A stretch of 64,000 nucleotides of DNA from Corynebacterium sp. ES2730-CONJ (GTDB lineage: Bacteria > Actinomycetota > Actinomycetes > Mycobacteriales > Mycobacteriaceae), in NCBI RefSeq assembly GCF_024834055.1, contig NZ_JANUXZ010000002.1, positions 310,001 through 374,000 of the forward strand, written 5' to 3'. Shown piece by piece: positions 17,785-27,170 of the stretch (the first letter of the stretch is position 1; every line of letters begins with the position of its first letter). The position numbers and the translations under genes were made by a program. The notes under the pieces were generated by a model, which worked only from the letters and a program-made list of their open reading frames with translations, was not told the DNA's origin and ran no database searches.

Positions 17785-18249
17785 TTAGCGCCTGGCTGCT
17801 AATTGACGCAAAATGAAACGTCGGAAAGCAAAAAGCAAAGCCGCAATAATGTGCACTACTACCAGCGCACTGAATGCTGGAATAATGGCCAGCGTCCAGG
17901 TGCGGCCTTCCACTTTAGCCAGCTCAGGATTAGAACGGGCGTAGGTGATCCATACCCGCTGCCCTACACCCAAACCAGATGGATAAAGCAAACCCGTGCG
18001 CGGAGAATGATAAACCCCTTCTTCATCCTGGTATTCAATTGCCGTTTCCAACGCCGATACCGAAGTCACCCGCGCCAGTGCACGGCCTGGATCCTTGCCA
18101 ATCGCATAATCATTGAGCATGGGGCCGATGAGCATAGCCACGCACCCAATAACAGCCGCGAGATAAATCAGAACTAGCACACGCCTACTCATTCGACGCG
18201 CGACAGCCGGATGATAAACGGGGCGACGAACACTCAAGCGACCAGACAT
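17785..18249 (-). CDS. DUF3592-type membrane protein in the men cluster
   Basis: A 154-residue protein with two transmembrane helices (about 26-46 and 121-141) flanking an exterior segment rich in beta-strands (DEEGVYHSPRTGLLYPSGLGVGQRVWITY), the pattern of DUF3592 proteins. It sits between menD and menG, in the same place as an uncharacterised membrane protein in the mycobacterial men cluster. Function unknown; co-transcription with menD is likely (11-base gap). Confidence 0.75.
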   Translation of the reverse strand: MSGRLSVRRPVYHPAVARRMSRRVLVLIYLAAVIGCVAMLIGPMLNDYAIGKDPGRALARVTSVSALETAIEYQDEEGVYHSPRTGLLYPSGLGVGQRVWITYARSNPELAKVEGRTWTLAIIPAFSALVVVHIIAALLFAFRRFILRQLAARR

Positions 18250-18260
18250 ACCGCTTAAGT

Positions 18261-19892
18261 CTAGTCCCGTGCGCTAAAACGAACCTTCTGCTGCAATTCT
18301 TGGTGCATCACCCGGCGCGTATCGCGCACCGTCTTCGCCTCAATGATCTTTATTCCCGGCTGCTCACCGGCATCATCGAGGGCACGCAATAACTCCGCTA
18401 AAGAATCGACCCTCTCATAGTCATAGCCATAGGCTGCACTTAACGCTTCGATATCCACCCCGTGGGTTGTACCAAAGGCGAGCTCGAAACCTGGGGCATA
18501 GGATTGATCGCCCACCTCAATGGTTTCAAAAATGCCCCCGCCATCATCATTAGCTACCACGATGGTGAAATTCTCGGCTACCGGTGAATAGACGGGAGTA
18601 AGCAGCCCCCCACAATCGTGGAGGAAAGTGATATCACCCACCAAAGCCAGAGTATGCGGGGCCCTAATGAGATCGGGTTCGCGCGCCTGCACGGCCAAAG
18701 CAATACCGGTTGCCTGCGAGAGATTGCCATCAATACCCGCAGCACCCCGTGGGGTATACAGGTCCACCCCGTCAAAGGGGGCACCGACAAAGGATATATC
18801 TCGAACCGGATTGGAGGGTCCGATAAAGAGGGTATCGCCTACCCCAACGGAATCCGCTACCGCTGCGGCCACATGCAACCCTGTAAAGCCGTAGTCGGGG
18901 TGGGCGATGGCCTCCCGCACCGCCTCAATGGCGAGCTCGCTTACGGCGTGGCAGATTTTTATCCACTCTGCACTGACCTCACCGGCCGTTTTAATGCGGC
19001 TGCCGCACTGGGCCTCCCGGCGCGCCGGGTTGGTCAGCTGCGCGGTGCGCGAGAGGATAATGAGCTCAATTCTTTCATCGTGAAGCAGATTCATTACGTC
19101 GCGGTGCAAGGTGGGATGACCCACCACCACGACTTGTTCTGGCTTAGTTTCCACCACATACCCATCTGCTGATACGTGGGTGCTATGGAATAGGCTGGCG
19201 GCTAGGGGGTGCACTGGGTGATAGGGTGCCGGTGCGGAGGGTTCAGCGATGGTGGGCACGTCTTCGAGCCCTGGGACGCGCCATGCTTCATCACCCGCGA
19301 TGACGAGGGTGCGCTTGGAGAGGTCAAGAGTAACCTCCCCATGGTCGACTCGTTTAATTCCTCCCTGCACCTTTTCTACCGGGGGTTCCCCGGGAGGCAT
19401 TGAATCCACCAGGGGCTGGGCGAAATGACAGTTGATATGGACAAAGGTGTGCTCGAAAGCCGTATCGAGGGCGCCGATATCAGCCTGGGTTGAAATGTCG
19501 ATCGTGGGTTGGCCAAAAATCTGGTGCTGATCAATAGTTTGATTAGCTCCTGTTCCCACCAGATATCGCGGCCGATCGGCTGAGATGATGGCCAACGGGG
19601 TATGGGAATGCAGCGATTCGATCACCGCTGGGTGGCAGTTGGCTACGGCAGAGCCTGAGGTCATGAGCACTCCCACATGGCGGCCCGTGGCGCGCGCCAT
19701 GCCGAGAGCGAGGAAAGCGGCAGAGCGTTCGTCGATACGCGAATGGATGCGGATATCGCCGCGCGCAATCAACGCTAGAGAGAGGGAGGAATTACGCGAG
19801 CCTGGGCAAATCACAATATCGGTGAGGTGCCGCGCTAACTCGCGCGCAATCTCGCGGGCGAGTTCAGGGCTAGAAAGATCCGCATTATTCAT
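18261..19892 (-). CDS. menD: SEPHCHC synthase (MenD)
   Basis: Thiamine diphosphate enzyme that joins 2-oxoglutarate-derived succinyl semialdehyde to isochorismate. I take the ATG at 19892 (543 residues), which has AGGA 8 bases upstream and is followed directly by SPELAREIARELARH; the 30 codons before it do not look like MenD. Motifs: CPGSRNSSLSLAL (about 29-41), DERSAAFLALGMARATGR, MTSGSAVAN, and a ThDP/Mg region with ANDDGGGIFE. Confidence 0.96.
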   Translation of the reverse strand: MNNADLSSPELAREIARELARHLTDIVICPGSRNSSLSLALIARGDIRIHSRIDERSAAFLALGMARATGRHVGVLMTSGSAVANCHPAVIESLHSHTPLAIISADRPRYLVGTGANQTIDQHQIFGQPTIDISTQADIGALDTAFEHTFVHINCHFAQPLVDSMPPGEPPVEKVQGGIKRVDHGEVTLDLSKRTLVIAGDEAWRVPGLEDVPTIAEPSAPAPYHPVHPLAASLFHSTHVSADGYVVETKPEQVVVVGHPTLHRDVMNLLHDERIELIILSRTAQLTNPARREAQCGSRIKTAGEVSAEWIKICHAVSELAIEAVREAIAHPDYGFTGLHVAAAVADSVGVGDTLFIGPSNPVRDISFVGAPFDGVDLYTPRGAAGIDGNLSQATGIALAVQAREPDLIRAPHTLALVGDITFLHDCGGLLTPVYSPVAENFTIVVANDDGGGIFETIEVGDQSYAPGFELAFGTTHGVDIEALSAAYGYDYERVDSLAELLRALDDAGEQPGIKIIEAKTVRDTRRVMHQELQQKVRFSARD

Positions 19893-20067
19893 GCGATCGA
19901 TCCTAATGCCCGCAAGCATAAAGGCGCTAACCTCCCCGCAGCTGGTCACATTGAGCCCCATTGTGCGCACGTTAGAGCTCAATTAGCGGCTCATAATGCC
20001 GCTCAGCTAGCAGCCTCTTGAGGTTCCTAGCGAATGATCTTAACGGATTTCAATTAATCTTGATCCT

Positions 20068-22017
20068 ATGAATTCATCCGTTTTCCTTCGGTTTCGTCAG
20101 TTAGCGCTGGTGGTCATCCTGTTAGGAATTGCCATCATCAGCTTTGGACCGAGTGCACAACCCACCGCCCCGCAACAAGCCCTACCCGACGGCAAAGACT
20201 CCACCACGGTGGCGCAGGTTCTTGACTCCCGCCCCGGCGAAGAAACCCTGCCCGCCCTCATTCTCCTCGAATCGACTCAAGGAGCCATCGATCTCCAGGT
20301 GGTGGGCCCCTTCGCCGCCGAGCTCGGGGCCCCACCTATTCCCAATAAAGATGGCACAGCCGCATTCATCCCTGTGACCGTGCCAGCTGCTAAAGCCGAG
20401 GACAATAACGCTCGCATTAAAGACCTCCGCGCCCAAGCTCAGTCTCTCGACCCCTCCATCAAGGCCCAAGTAACCGGGCCTGCGGCAATCCGCGCAGATC
20501 TGGCTAATGTTTTCTCTGGCGCTAATTTCCTCCTTCTCGCAGTGACGGGAATTATCGTGGCCATCCTCCTCATTGTGACCTACCGCTCCCCGTGGCTGTG
20601 GCTGATTCCCCTGCTCGTGATCGGGGTGGCCGACCGTGTCGCTGCCACCGCCTATACCTGGGTCTTAAGCGCTTTAGGAATGGTGTGGAATGATTCCACT
20701 TCAGGTATCCTCTCGGTGCTGGTATTCGGCGCTGGCACCAACTATGCCCTGCTGATTATCTCGCGCTACCGCGATGAACTGACCCGCCACGAGGACCGCT
20801 TCGCCGCTATGGCCCATGCGTGGGCGCCGACGGTGAAAACTATTGCGGCGTCCGGGGCAACCGTGATTATCGGCGTGGCCTGCCTGCTTCTTTCTGCTGT
20901 TCCCACCACGCGCGGGCTCGGCTTGGCGACGGTGGTTGGGATAATCGTGGCCTTCGTTTTCGCGGTATTCGCCCTTCCTGGTATCTTGCTACTTTTCGGG
21001 CGGTGGATATTCTGGCCGCGCAGCCCGGGCCTCAACGAAGACAAGCACTCCTCCCTCTGGGATCGGATCGGACAATATGTGGGGCACCAGCCGGTTAAAG
21101 TCACAGTGGTCTCGCTGATCTTTCTCTCCCTCGCAAGCCTGGGAGTAGGGGCGATTGAAACCGGCCTGGATCAGCGCAATCAGTTCGTTACAACCCCAGA
21201 ATCTATTAGTGCCGCCGCAGATCTTGCTCGGGCATTCCCCGATCAAGACGCCACCCCCCTCACCGTTATCACCCAAGAGCCGCAAAAAGTCTCTGAATTA
21301 CTTCAGAATCAAGGCTATGTGGTGCGCCCTGATCGCCCCGCCGAGCAGTGGAGTGTCTTCAATGTCTCAGGGGCAGATGTCAATGAGGTGCGCGAGGCAG
21401 TGCGCGAAACTGATGCACTCGTCGGTGGGGTTGATGCGCAACTCATCGATGCAGAAGAATCCGCCGCTCGCGATCGCATGATCATCTTCCCGCTCATTTT
21501 GCTGCTTATCTTCATCGTGCTTGCTGTCATGCTGCGCGCTCTTATTGCACCAGCGGTTATGACCTTCTCGGTGTTGCTCACTAATCTCGCAGCCCTTGGC
21601 ATAGGCTGGTGGATCTCCACAGCCGTCTTCGGTTTTGAGAAATTTGATAGCTTGACCCCGCTCTATGCTTTTGTCTTTTTGGTGGCCTTAGGTATTGATT
21701 ATTCGATCTTCCTCATTAGCAGAGCCAAAGAGGAGGCACAGATCTATGGCACTCGTATCGGGGTAATGCGCTCACTGAGTGCCACCGGTGGAGTCATTAC
21801 CTCAGCTGGTATCCTACTTGCAGCCGTATTCGCCGCTCTCGGAGTACTTCCCCTGGTGGCGCTGGCACAAATTGGCGTCATCATCTTTATCGGAGTGCTG
21901 CTTGACACCCTGATTGTGCGCACCATCTTGCTGCCCGCTGTGGTGGAAATTATCGGTGAAAAATTCTGGTGGCCCACTCGGCTTAAAGAAGCTCAAAGCA
22001 CTCAGTTAGACGCGTGA
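20068..22017 (+). CDS. MmpL-type (RND family) membrane transporter
   Basis: A 649-residue protein with two MMPL/SSD-like halves: N-terminal helix, an external domain (about 35-155), a five- to six-helix bundle (about 155-320), a second external domain (about 370-465) and a final helix bundle. The TM4 region reads GAGTNYALLIISRYRDE, with Asn where the proton-relay Asp of many MmpL proteins stands; the second half keeps GIDYSIFLISRAKEE with Asp-Tyr. It is shorter than mycolate MmpL transporters. Substrate unknown. It lies alone on the plus strand between menD and menC and overlaps the menC end by 35 bases. Confidence 0.88.
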   Translation: MNSSVFLRFRQLALVVILLGIAIISFGPSAQPTAPQQALPDGKDSTTVAQVLDSRPGEETLPALILLESTQGAIDLQVVGPFAAELGAPPIPNKDGTAAFIPVTVPAAKAEDNNARIKDLRAQAQSLDPSIKAQVTGPAAIRADLANVFSGANFLLLAVTGIIVAILLIVTYRSPWLWLIPLLVIGVADRVAATAYTWVLSALGMVWNDSTSGILSVLVFGAGTNYALLIISRYRDELTRHEDRFAAMAHAWAPTVKTIAASGATVIIGVACLLLSAVPTTRGLGLATVVGIIVAFVFAVFALPGILLLFGRWIFWPRSPGLNEDKHSSLWDRIGQYVGHQPVKVTVVSLIFLSLASLGVGAIETGLDQRNQFVTTPESISAAADLARAFPDQDATPLTVITQEPQKVSELLQNQGYVVRPDRPAEQWSVFNVSGADVNEVREAVRETDALVGGVDAQLIDAEESAARDRMIIFPLILLLIFIVLAVMLRALIAPAVMTFSVLLTNLAALGIGWWISTAVFGFEKFDSLTPLYAFVFLVALGIDYSIFLISRAKEEAQIYGTRIGVMRSLSATGGVITSAGILLAAVFAALGVLPLVALAQIGVIIFIGVLLDTLIVRTILLPAVVEIIGEKFWWPTRLKEAQSTQLDA

Positions 22018-23005
22018 TCCAGAAATCTCGACGGTCAGCTGAGGCTTTAAATTCCGCTACTCGGTCCATATCGGGTTCGAGTAATTCGGTACTCATATGG
22101 CCGTCGATCAGCGGGCGTTCAGCGGTGATATCAGCGACAAAAAGCCGCTGGGTTGCCAATCCAGCGGCAGCCGGGGGAACCTCGAAGCCATCGTCGTCAT
22201 AAAAGACGGGCAAACCGGCGACCGCAGCGATCCCAGCATTCATGCCCACCCCGGTATCGAGGGCGCTAGCGACGGTGATATCAAGGCCGCGGGCACGGTA
22301 GAACTCTGCGATTTTTAGAACCGCGCGAGGTCCCCCCAAGGGAGCGGCCTTTACCACAGCTACATCGGCAGCCCGGGTTTCAGCCACATCGTACGGGTCC
22401 TCCACGCGCCTTATGGATTCATCGGCGGCCACTCGAACAATAAGTCCACTGCGCAGCAGCAATTCGCGCAGCTCTTTTAACTCAGCGGCACTGTGGCACG
22501 GCTGCTCCATATAGTCGAGCGGGCCCAGCCGGTGCGCTGCCTCTAGCGCCTGCGCAACGCTCCAGCCACGATTAGCATCCACCCTGATTTTGGCGTGCGG
22601 AACTAACTCACGCACCCGTTGAATGCGCTCGCAATCTTGATCCAGGCTGGTCCCCGCTTCGGCTACCTTCACCTTAATAGTGGTACAGCCCGGGAATTGG
22701 GCCAGCACCCCCTCAACCTCCGCGGCTGCAACGGCGGGGATAGTGGCATTGACAGCGATGAGTTCTCGGTTGATAGGTGGTGGTCCCTGGAAGGCCATCT
22801 CCATCCCGCAGCGCAACCACTGAACGGCTTCATGAGGTTCATACTCGATAAAGGGTGAAAATTCCCCCCAGCCCTCAGGGCCCTCGATCAGCACTGCTTC
22901 ACGGTGGTTGAGACCGCGAAAAGGTACCCTCATGGGCAGGCTCACAATATGGGCGCGCTCAATGAGTTCGTCGACTGAGATATCACTGGGAGAAGATACG
23001 GTCAT
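21983..23005 (-). CDS. menC: o-succinylbenzoate synthase
   Basis: Enolase-superfamily dehydratase that turns SHCHC into o-succinylbenzoate. In the 340-residue product the catalytic lysine pair region is KVKVAEAG (about 113-120), the metal ligands lie in VDANRGWSV (about 142), the YMEQPC segment (about 163) and AADESIRR (about 192), and the second catalytic lysine is in VVKAAPLGG (about 217). It converges with the MmpL gene, with the last 35 bases shared. Confidence 0.93.
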   Translation of the reverse strand: MTVSSPSDISVDELIERAHIVSLPMRVPFRGLNHREAVLIEGPEGWGEFSPFIEYEPHEAVQWLRCGMEMAFQGPPPINRELIAVNATIPAVAAAEVEGVLAQFPGCTTIKVKVAEAGTSLDQDCERIQRVRELVPHAKIRVDANRGWSVAQALEAAHRLGPLDYMEQPCHSAAELKELRELLLRSGLIVRVAADESIRRVEDPYDVAETRAADVAVVKAAPLGGPRAVLKIAEFYRARGLDITVASALDTGVGMNAGIAAVAGLPVFYDDDGFEVPPAAAGLATQRLFVADITAERPLIDGHMSTELLEPDMDRVAEFKASADRRDFWITRLTECFELL

Positions 23006-23417
23006 GCCCCTTACTATAGCGAGGCAATACTAAGGACAACATCAGTGCCGTTAAGCAGTGTCATCAAGCAGTGTCGCTAAGCTGAGCCCCCTCGAGTCGG
23101 GCCGTGGGGAGATATAGAATCCATGATAGCTCTGAAGTACTCGGATGATCTGGGGGCAGGCGAGCCGCGAGCCCGGAGTAGTCAGGAGTAGTCACTTGTG
23201 ACTACTCCCCCAAGGCCAAGTCATATCAGCTCACCCCTTGTCGGCAGTAGTGACTTATATAGTCAGCGTTGCCCTGGCACGCTCGTGCTGTCTTTCCTGC
23301 CAGCCCTGTTTCTGCTGTCTGTTATGCCCGTCCGGGTGTCGATCTCACCGGTTATATGAGGGGGTGGCGCCCTTCATAGACTTTGGATTAAGCCAGCAAC
23401 TAGACTACATAGGCATT
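23006..23417. other. menC-menB divergent control region with repeats
   Basis: 412 bases without a supported gene. It holds a 13-bp direct repeat starting AAGCAGTGTC (23053-23065, 23066-23078), and a perfect palindrome GGAGTAGTCAC-TT-GTGACTACTCC at 23185-23208 preceded by another GGAGTAGTC at 23175. A related AGTAGTGACT follows at about 23247. A reading frame from 23238 is continuous with menB but encodes a Cys-rich segment not found in MenB. Confidence 0.65.
23185..23208. promoter_or_regulatory. palindrome upstream of menB
   Basis: Perfect 11-bp arms around TT (GGAGTAGTCAC). No T-tract follows, so an operator for menB-menE-menA is more likely than a terminator; the binding protein is unknown. 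Confidence 0.5.
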
Positions 23418-24365
23418 ATGGAGAAAAACCCTGCACCGAGCACCAGCCAACCATTCGACCCAACCCAATGGGCTACCGTCCCAGGTTTCGAAGATTTTAC
23501 TGATATCACCTATCACCGCCACACCGGCGACGGTCGCGAATACGGAATCGTTCGTATTGCCTTTAATCGCCCCGAGGTGCGCAATGCTTTCCGCCCGCAT
23601 ACTGTCGATGAACTGTACCAAGCTCTTGACCACGCCAGGCGCAGCCCCGATATTGGCACTATTTTGCTCACTGGAAACGGTCCCTCAACCAAGGACGGTG
23701 GATGGGCTTTCTGCTCCGGCGGGGACCAGCGTATTCGAGGGCGCTCAGGCTACCGCTATGCCTCGGGAGAAACCGCAGATACCGTCGATGAGGCGCGAAC
23801 TAAGGTCGAAGGTGGCAGGCTGCATATCCTCGAAGTGCAGCGTCTTATCCGCACCATGCCCAAGGTCGTTATTGCCGTGGTGAACGGGTGGGCTGCCGGC
23901 GGTGGTCACTCCCTTCACGTAGTCTGCGATATGACCATTGCCTCACGCCAAGAGGCACGCTTTAAGCAAACCGACGCCGATGTGGGATCCTTTGATGCCG
24001 GCTACGGCTCGGCCTATTTAGCGAAAATGGTGGGGCAGAAATATGCCCGCGAAATCTTCTTCCTGGGCCGCACTTATGATGCGGAGACCATGCAGCGCAT
24101 GGGGGCGGTCAATATTGTGGCCGATCACCAGGACCTAGAAAACGAGGCCATCCAGGTGGGTCGGGAAATTAATTCCAAATCGCCGACGGCGCAAAGGATG
24201 TTGAAATTTGCCTTCAACCTCACTGACGACGGACTCATGGGGCAGCAAGTTTTTGCCGGTGAAGCAACCCGCCTGGCCTATATGACCGATGAAGCAGTAG
24301 AAGGTAAGGAATCTTTTCTAGAAAAGCGCGACCCCGATTGGTCCTCCTTCCCCTACTATTACTAG
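23418..24365 (+). CDS. menB: 1,4-dihydroxy-2-naphthoyl-CoA synthase
   Basis: Crotonase-fold enzyme that closes the naphthoate ring from o-succinylbenzoyl-CoA. From the ATG at 23418 the product has 315 residues, normal for actinobacteria. Motifs: RPEVRNAFRPHTVDEL (about 51), CSGGDQRIRG (about 98), GWAAGGGHSLHVVCDMTIAS (oxyanion hole, about 155-174) and DADVGSFDAGYGSAYLA. The C-terminal FPYYY end is typical. First gene of menB-menE-menA. Confidence 0.97.
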   Translation: MEKNPAPSTSQPFDPTQWATVPGFEDFTDITYHRHTGDGREYGIVRIAFNRPEVRNAFRPHTVDELYQALDHARRSPDIGTILLTGNGPSTKDGGWAFCSGGDQRIRGRSGYRYASGETADTVDEARTKVEGGRLHILEVQRLIRTMPKVVIAVVNGWAAGGGHSLHVVCDMTIASRQEARFKQTDADVGSFDAGYGSAYLAKMVGQKYAREIFFLGRTYDAETMQRMGAVNIVADHQDLENEAIQVGREINSKSPTAQRMLKFAFNLTDDGLMGQQVFAGEATRLAYMTDEAVEGKESFLEKRDPDWSSFPYYY

Positions 24366-24378
24366 ATCGCGAATCCCT

Positions 24379-25521
24379 ATGTCTCGTTCTCGCTTACGCG
24401 CCATAACAGTTGATCCAGCTGATCCGCTGCCTTTGATGAGCTCCTTAGAAGAGGCGCTCAGCGGCCAAATGAGCATTCTTCCTTGTGGCCCTGACTTAAG
24501 CCAGAACGAGATTTTGCGTGGGCACTGTAGAGTGGGCGAACCCATTGACCCCGAAGTCGCCGTGGTGGTGGCTACCTCAGGGTCCACGGGAACCCCGAAG
24601 GGGGCGGAACTTACGCCCGCAAACCTCATCTCTTCCGCCGATGCCACCCATCAATACCTTGGTGGGGAGGGAGCGTGGTTGCTGGCCATGCCCGCACACC
24701 ATATCGCCGGGTTGCAGGTCTTGGTGCGCAGCATTGTCTCCGGATATGAACCCGAGTTTCTTGATCTCAGCCACGGCTTTTCCATCCAGGAATTTGCCCT
24801 AAAGGCCGAGCGCTTGGCGCACTTCCCGGGTCGCATTTATACCGCGCTCACCCCCATGCAGTTGCTCAAAGCCATGGATACCCTCGCCGGTATTGAGGCC
24901 TTAAGGCTTTTTCAAGCCGTCTTAGTCGGCGGAGCTCCTCTGAGGCGCTCTGATTACGAGGCTGCAGGCCGTCTCGGGATCACCGTGGTACGCACCTACG
25001 GATCCTCGGAAACCTCAGGCGGCTGCGTCTACGATGGGCGCCCACTACCTGGGGTCACTATTCAACTACGCGGCGAGCGCATTGCTATCTCCGGGCCGAT
25101 GGTTGCGCGTGGTTATCGAAATATGAGCGATTCTCCGGCCTTTTTTTCACCCGGCTCGTTCCTCACCTCTGATACCGGTTTTATTGACAATGGCCTATTA
25201 ACGGTCACCGGCAGGATCGATACCATTATCGATTCCGGGGGGTTAAAAATTCACCCCGAGGTCATCGAGCAGGTGATCGCGAATATCGAGGGTGTCAGCG
25301 CCGTGTGCGTCTTAGGGATACCAGATCGACGTCTCGGGGAAGCCATTGTGGCAGCCTATACAGGTACTGCCTCACCAGCGACCATTATTGAGGCCTTCGA
25401 TGAGATGCCGCGCTGGCAGTTGCCGAAACAGATCACGCGGGTAGAGTCCCTACCACTGAAGGGCCCCGGTAAGATCGATCGCCTTATGGTACGCGAGAAA
25501 TTTATGCATGATCTGGGCTAA
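24379..25521 (+). CDS. menE: o-succinylbenzoate-CoA ligase
   Basis: Acyl-CoA synthetase that activates o-succinylbenzoate for MenB. The 380-residue protein is short, as is usual for MenE. It has the AMP-binding loop TSGSTGTPKGAELT (about 66-79), TYGSSETSGG (about 210), DTGFIDNGLLTVTGRIDTIIDSGG (about 270-293) and the C-terminal lysine region GPGKIDR. It starts 13 bases after menB. Confidence 0.96.
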   Translation: MSRSRLRAITVDPADPLPLMSSLEEALSGQMSILPCGPDLSQNEILRGHCRVGEPIDPEVAVVVATSGSTGTPKGAELTPANLISSADATHQYLGGEGAWLLAMPAHHIAGLQVLVRSIVSGYEPEFLDLSHGFSIQEFALKAERLAHFPGRIYTALTPMQLLKAMDTLAGIEALRLFQAVLVGGAPLRRSDYEAAGRLGITVVRTYGSSETSGGCVYDGRPLPGVTIQLRGERIAISGPMVARGYRNMSDSPAFFSPGSFLTSDTGFIDNGLLTVTGRIDTIIDSGGLKIHPEVIEQVIANIEGVSAVCVLGIPDRRLGEAIVAAYTGTASPATIIEAFDEMPRWQLPKQITRVESLPLKGPGKIDRLMVREKFMHDLG

Positions 25522-25563
25522 CGGGTTTGAATTTCGGTGCGGGCGCGGGCAACAATAGAGTCT

Positions 25564-26451
25564 ATGTCCTCTCCTACATTGCAGCAGTGGTTCCGCGGCG
25601 CCCGCCCCAATACCTGGGCTAATGCTTTCGCCCCCGTCATTGCCGGGTCTACCGCCGCGGCAATGGCAGGCAGTTTTAATCTCGGGCGTGCTCTCTTGGC
25701 CGTCATCGTAAGCTGGGCTCTCATTGTCGGAGTGAACTACGCCAATGATTATTCTGATGGCATTAAGGGCACCGATGATCAACGTAGCGGCCCTATGCGG
25801 CTGGTTGGAAGCGCACTCGCTAGTCCCCACCTAGTTAAGCGGGCTGCTTTTATAGCTTTCGGTATTGCCGGGATCGCCGGTATCACCCTATCGTTATTAA
25901 GCGCGTGGTGGCTCATCCTTATTGGGGTGATCTGTATTCTAGCGGCGTGGTTTTATACCGGCGGTACTCACCCCTATGGATATCGTGGTTTAGGCGAAGT
26001 AGCTGTCTTTATCTTCTTCGGCCTGGTGGCCGTTTTGGGCACCGAATTCACCCAATCTGGTCGCATCACCATAGTGGGAATTATTCTTGCGGTCAGCATC
26101 GGGGCAATGTCTGCGAGCGTCAATCTGATCAATAACCTTCGCGATATCCCCTCTGATAGGTTAACCGGAAAGATCACCCTTGCAGTGCGTTTAGGAGATA
26201 GTCGCACCCGGGTTCTCTATTATATTCTCGCCAGCACTCCGGTCATCGGGGCTTTGCTCTTATCCTTTATTGAACCGTGGGCACTTGTGAGTGTGGGCAT
26301 CGTTCCACTTCTATGGACAGCGAGCGCGCCGGTGCGCGCACACGCCATGGGCAAAGATCTCATCCCTGTTCTTGCCGGCACGGGCAAAGCGATGATCCTC
26401 TTTAGCTTCTTGACGGCGCTCGGACTTATCCTCCCGCAGTATAGTAGTTAG
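25564..26451 (+). CDS. menA: 1,4-dihydroxy-2-naphthoate polyprenyltransferase
   Basis: Integral membrane UbiA-family prenyltransferase that attaches the polyprenyl chain to dihydroxynaphthoate. The ATG at 25564 gives 295 residues beginning near the conserved ARPNTWANAFAPVI; a GTG at 25537 is less likely. Asp motifs are NYANDYSDGIKGTDD (about 60-74) and NNLRDIPSDRLTGKITLAVRLG (second site, about 187). About eight to nine helices. The stop lies 5 bases from the opposing DUF4229 gene. Confidence 0.96.
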   Translation: MSSPTLQQWFRGARPNTWANAFAPVIAGSTAAAMAGSFNLGRALLAVIVSWALIVGVNYANDYSDGIKGTDDQRSGPMRLVGSALASPHLVKRAAFIAFGIAGIAGITLSLLSAWWLILIGVICILAAWFYTGGTHPYGYRGLGEVAVFIFFGLVAVLGTEFTQSGRITIVGIILAVSIGAMSASVNLINNLRDIPSDRLTGKITLAVRLGDSRTRVLYYILASTPVIGALLLSFIEPWALVSVGIVPLLWTASAPVRAHAMGKDLIPVLAGTGKAMILFSFLTALGLILPQYSS

Positions 26452-26456
26452 CGCGC

Positions 26457-26756
26457 TTAGCGGGAGGCGAGTTCGTCCTGGACCCACTTTTTATAGGCTT
26501 TGCGTTGATAGTGCCACTGGGCGACCGCGGTCGTGGCCTTCACCCGCAGCCCTTTGAAGACAAAAACACTCAACGGCATAGCGATCAACAAGGCCAGCAT
26601 GGCGGAGATAAAAATGGGCACTAGGGCCCCGATCATGGTGGCAATGATTTGAATGAGTGCCGTAAGCAGAATAAAAAGCGCAAGCCTAGCGAGGCCGTAT
26701 AAGAGGAGGTTTTTCACCGCGGACCGGCGGATCGCTGCATCTGGTTGCTGTGACAT
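26457..26756 (-). CDS. small membrane protein, DUF4229-type
   Basis: A 99-residue protein from the ATG at 26756; upstream codons in frame are not conserved-looking. Two adjacent transmembrane helices (about 16-60) with a basic C-terminal tail (WHYQRKAYKKWVQDEL). This is the usual shape of DUF4229 proteins found beside menA in actinobacteria. Function unknown. Confidence 0.7.
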   Translation of the reverse strand: MSQQPDAAIRRSAVKNLLLYGLARLALFILLTALIQIIATMIGALVPIFISAMLALLIAMPLSVFVFKGLRVKATTAVAQWHYQRKAYKKWVQDELASR

Positions 26757-26857
26757 ATCTTCTAAGACTACCGTATGCCCTCCTCGGGTGATAAAGCAGG
26801 TAAAATACAGGCAGACCGTGATTATTCCCCAGATCAACGAGGTGAGTTTTTCTAACC

Positions 26858-27130
26858 GTGGGCCGCTTTATTCTCTTCTTACTCTTAATCCTGGCTATTT
26901 ATATTGTGTGGCGGGCCTTCGGCCCCAGCTCATGGCAGCGCACCGTATCAACGGCGAATCCACCGCGAGAAATTAAAGGCCCCGACGACGATGAGGCTTT
27001 TCTGTGGGAATTAGAAAAGAAACGCTTTAAGCAGCGCCGCGCCGAGGAATTAGCGGCTCAAGAAGAGGCTGAACGCATCAAAAGAGCGAAGCAGCGGCGG
27101 ATGGACGGCGACAATCCCGAAGATATATAA
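26858..27130 (+). CDS. small membrane-anchored basic/acidic protein of unknown function
   Basis: A 90-residue product with a GTG start. It has one N-terminal transmembrane helix (about 3-20) followed by a charged, probably helical or coiled-coil cytoplasmic region rich in Glu/Lys/Arg (ELEKKRFKQRRAEELAAQEE). I recognise no family. It is divergent from the DUF4229 gene and 40 bases before the ArsR-type regulator. Confidence 0.65.
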   Translation: MGRFILFLLLILAIYIVWRAFGPSSWQRTVSTANPPREIKGPDDDEAFLWELEKKRFKQRRAEELAAQEEAERIKRAKQRRMDGDNPEDI

Positions 27131-27139
27131 AAGCTTTTC

Positions 27140-27163
27140 TTAACTTAGGCTACCCTTTATAAT
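27140..27163 (+). promoter_or_regulatory. promoter of the ArsR-type gene with overlapping DtxR-like site
   Basis: TATAAT at 27158-27163 predicts a start point at or next to the ATG at 27171, that is, a leaderless mRNA; the GGAGG just before the ATG is too close to serve as a ribosome site. Immediately upstream, 27140-27158 (TTAACTTAGGCTACCCTTT) matches 14 of 19 positions of the DtxR consensus TTAGGTTAGSCTAACCTAA as I recall it. Iron repression is inferred. Confidence 0.55.
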
Positions 27164-27170
27164 TGGAGGT

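Noticed and set aside
18618-19172. A 184-codon plus-strand frame inside menD
   Set aside because: Antisense shadow of a clearly identified enzyme gene.
23238-23417. An N-terminal extension of menB by 60 residues with many Cys
   Set aside because: MenB proteins start near the ATG at 23418; the extension is not like any MenB or signal peptide and runs through control repeats.
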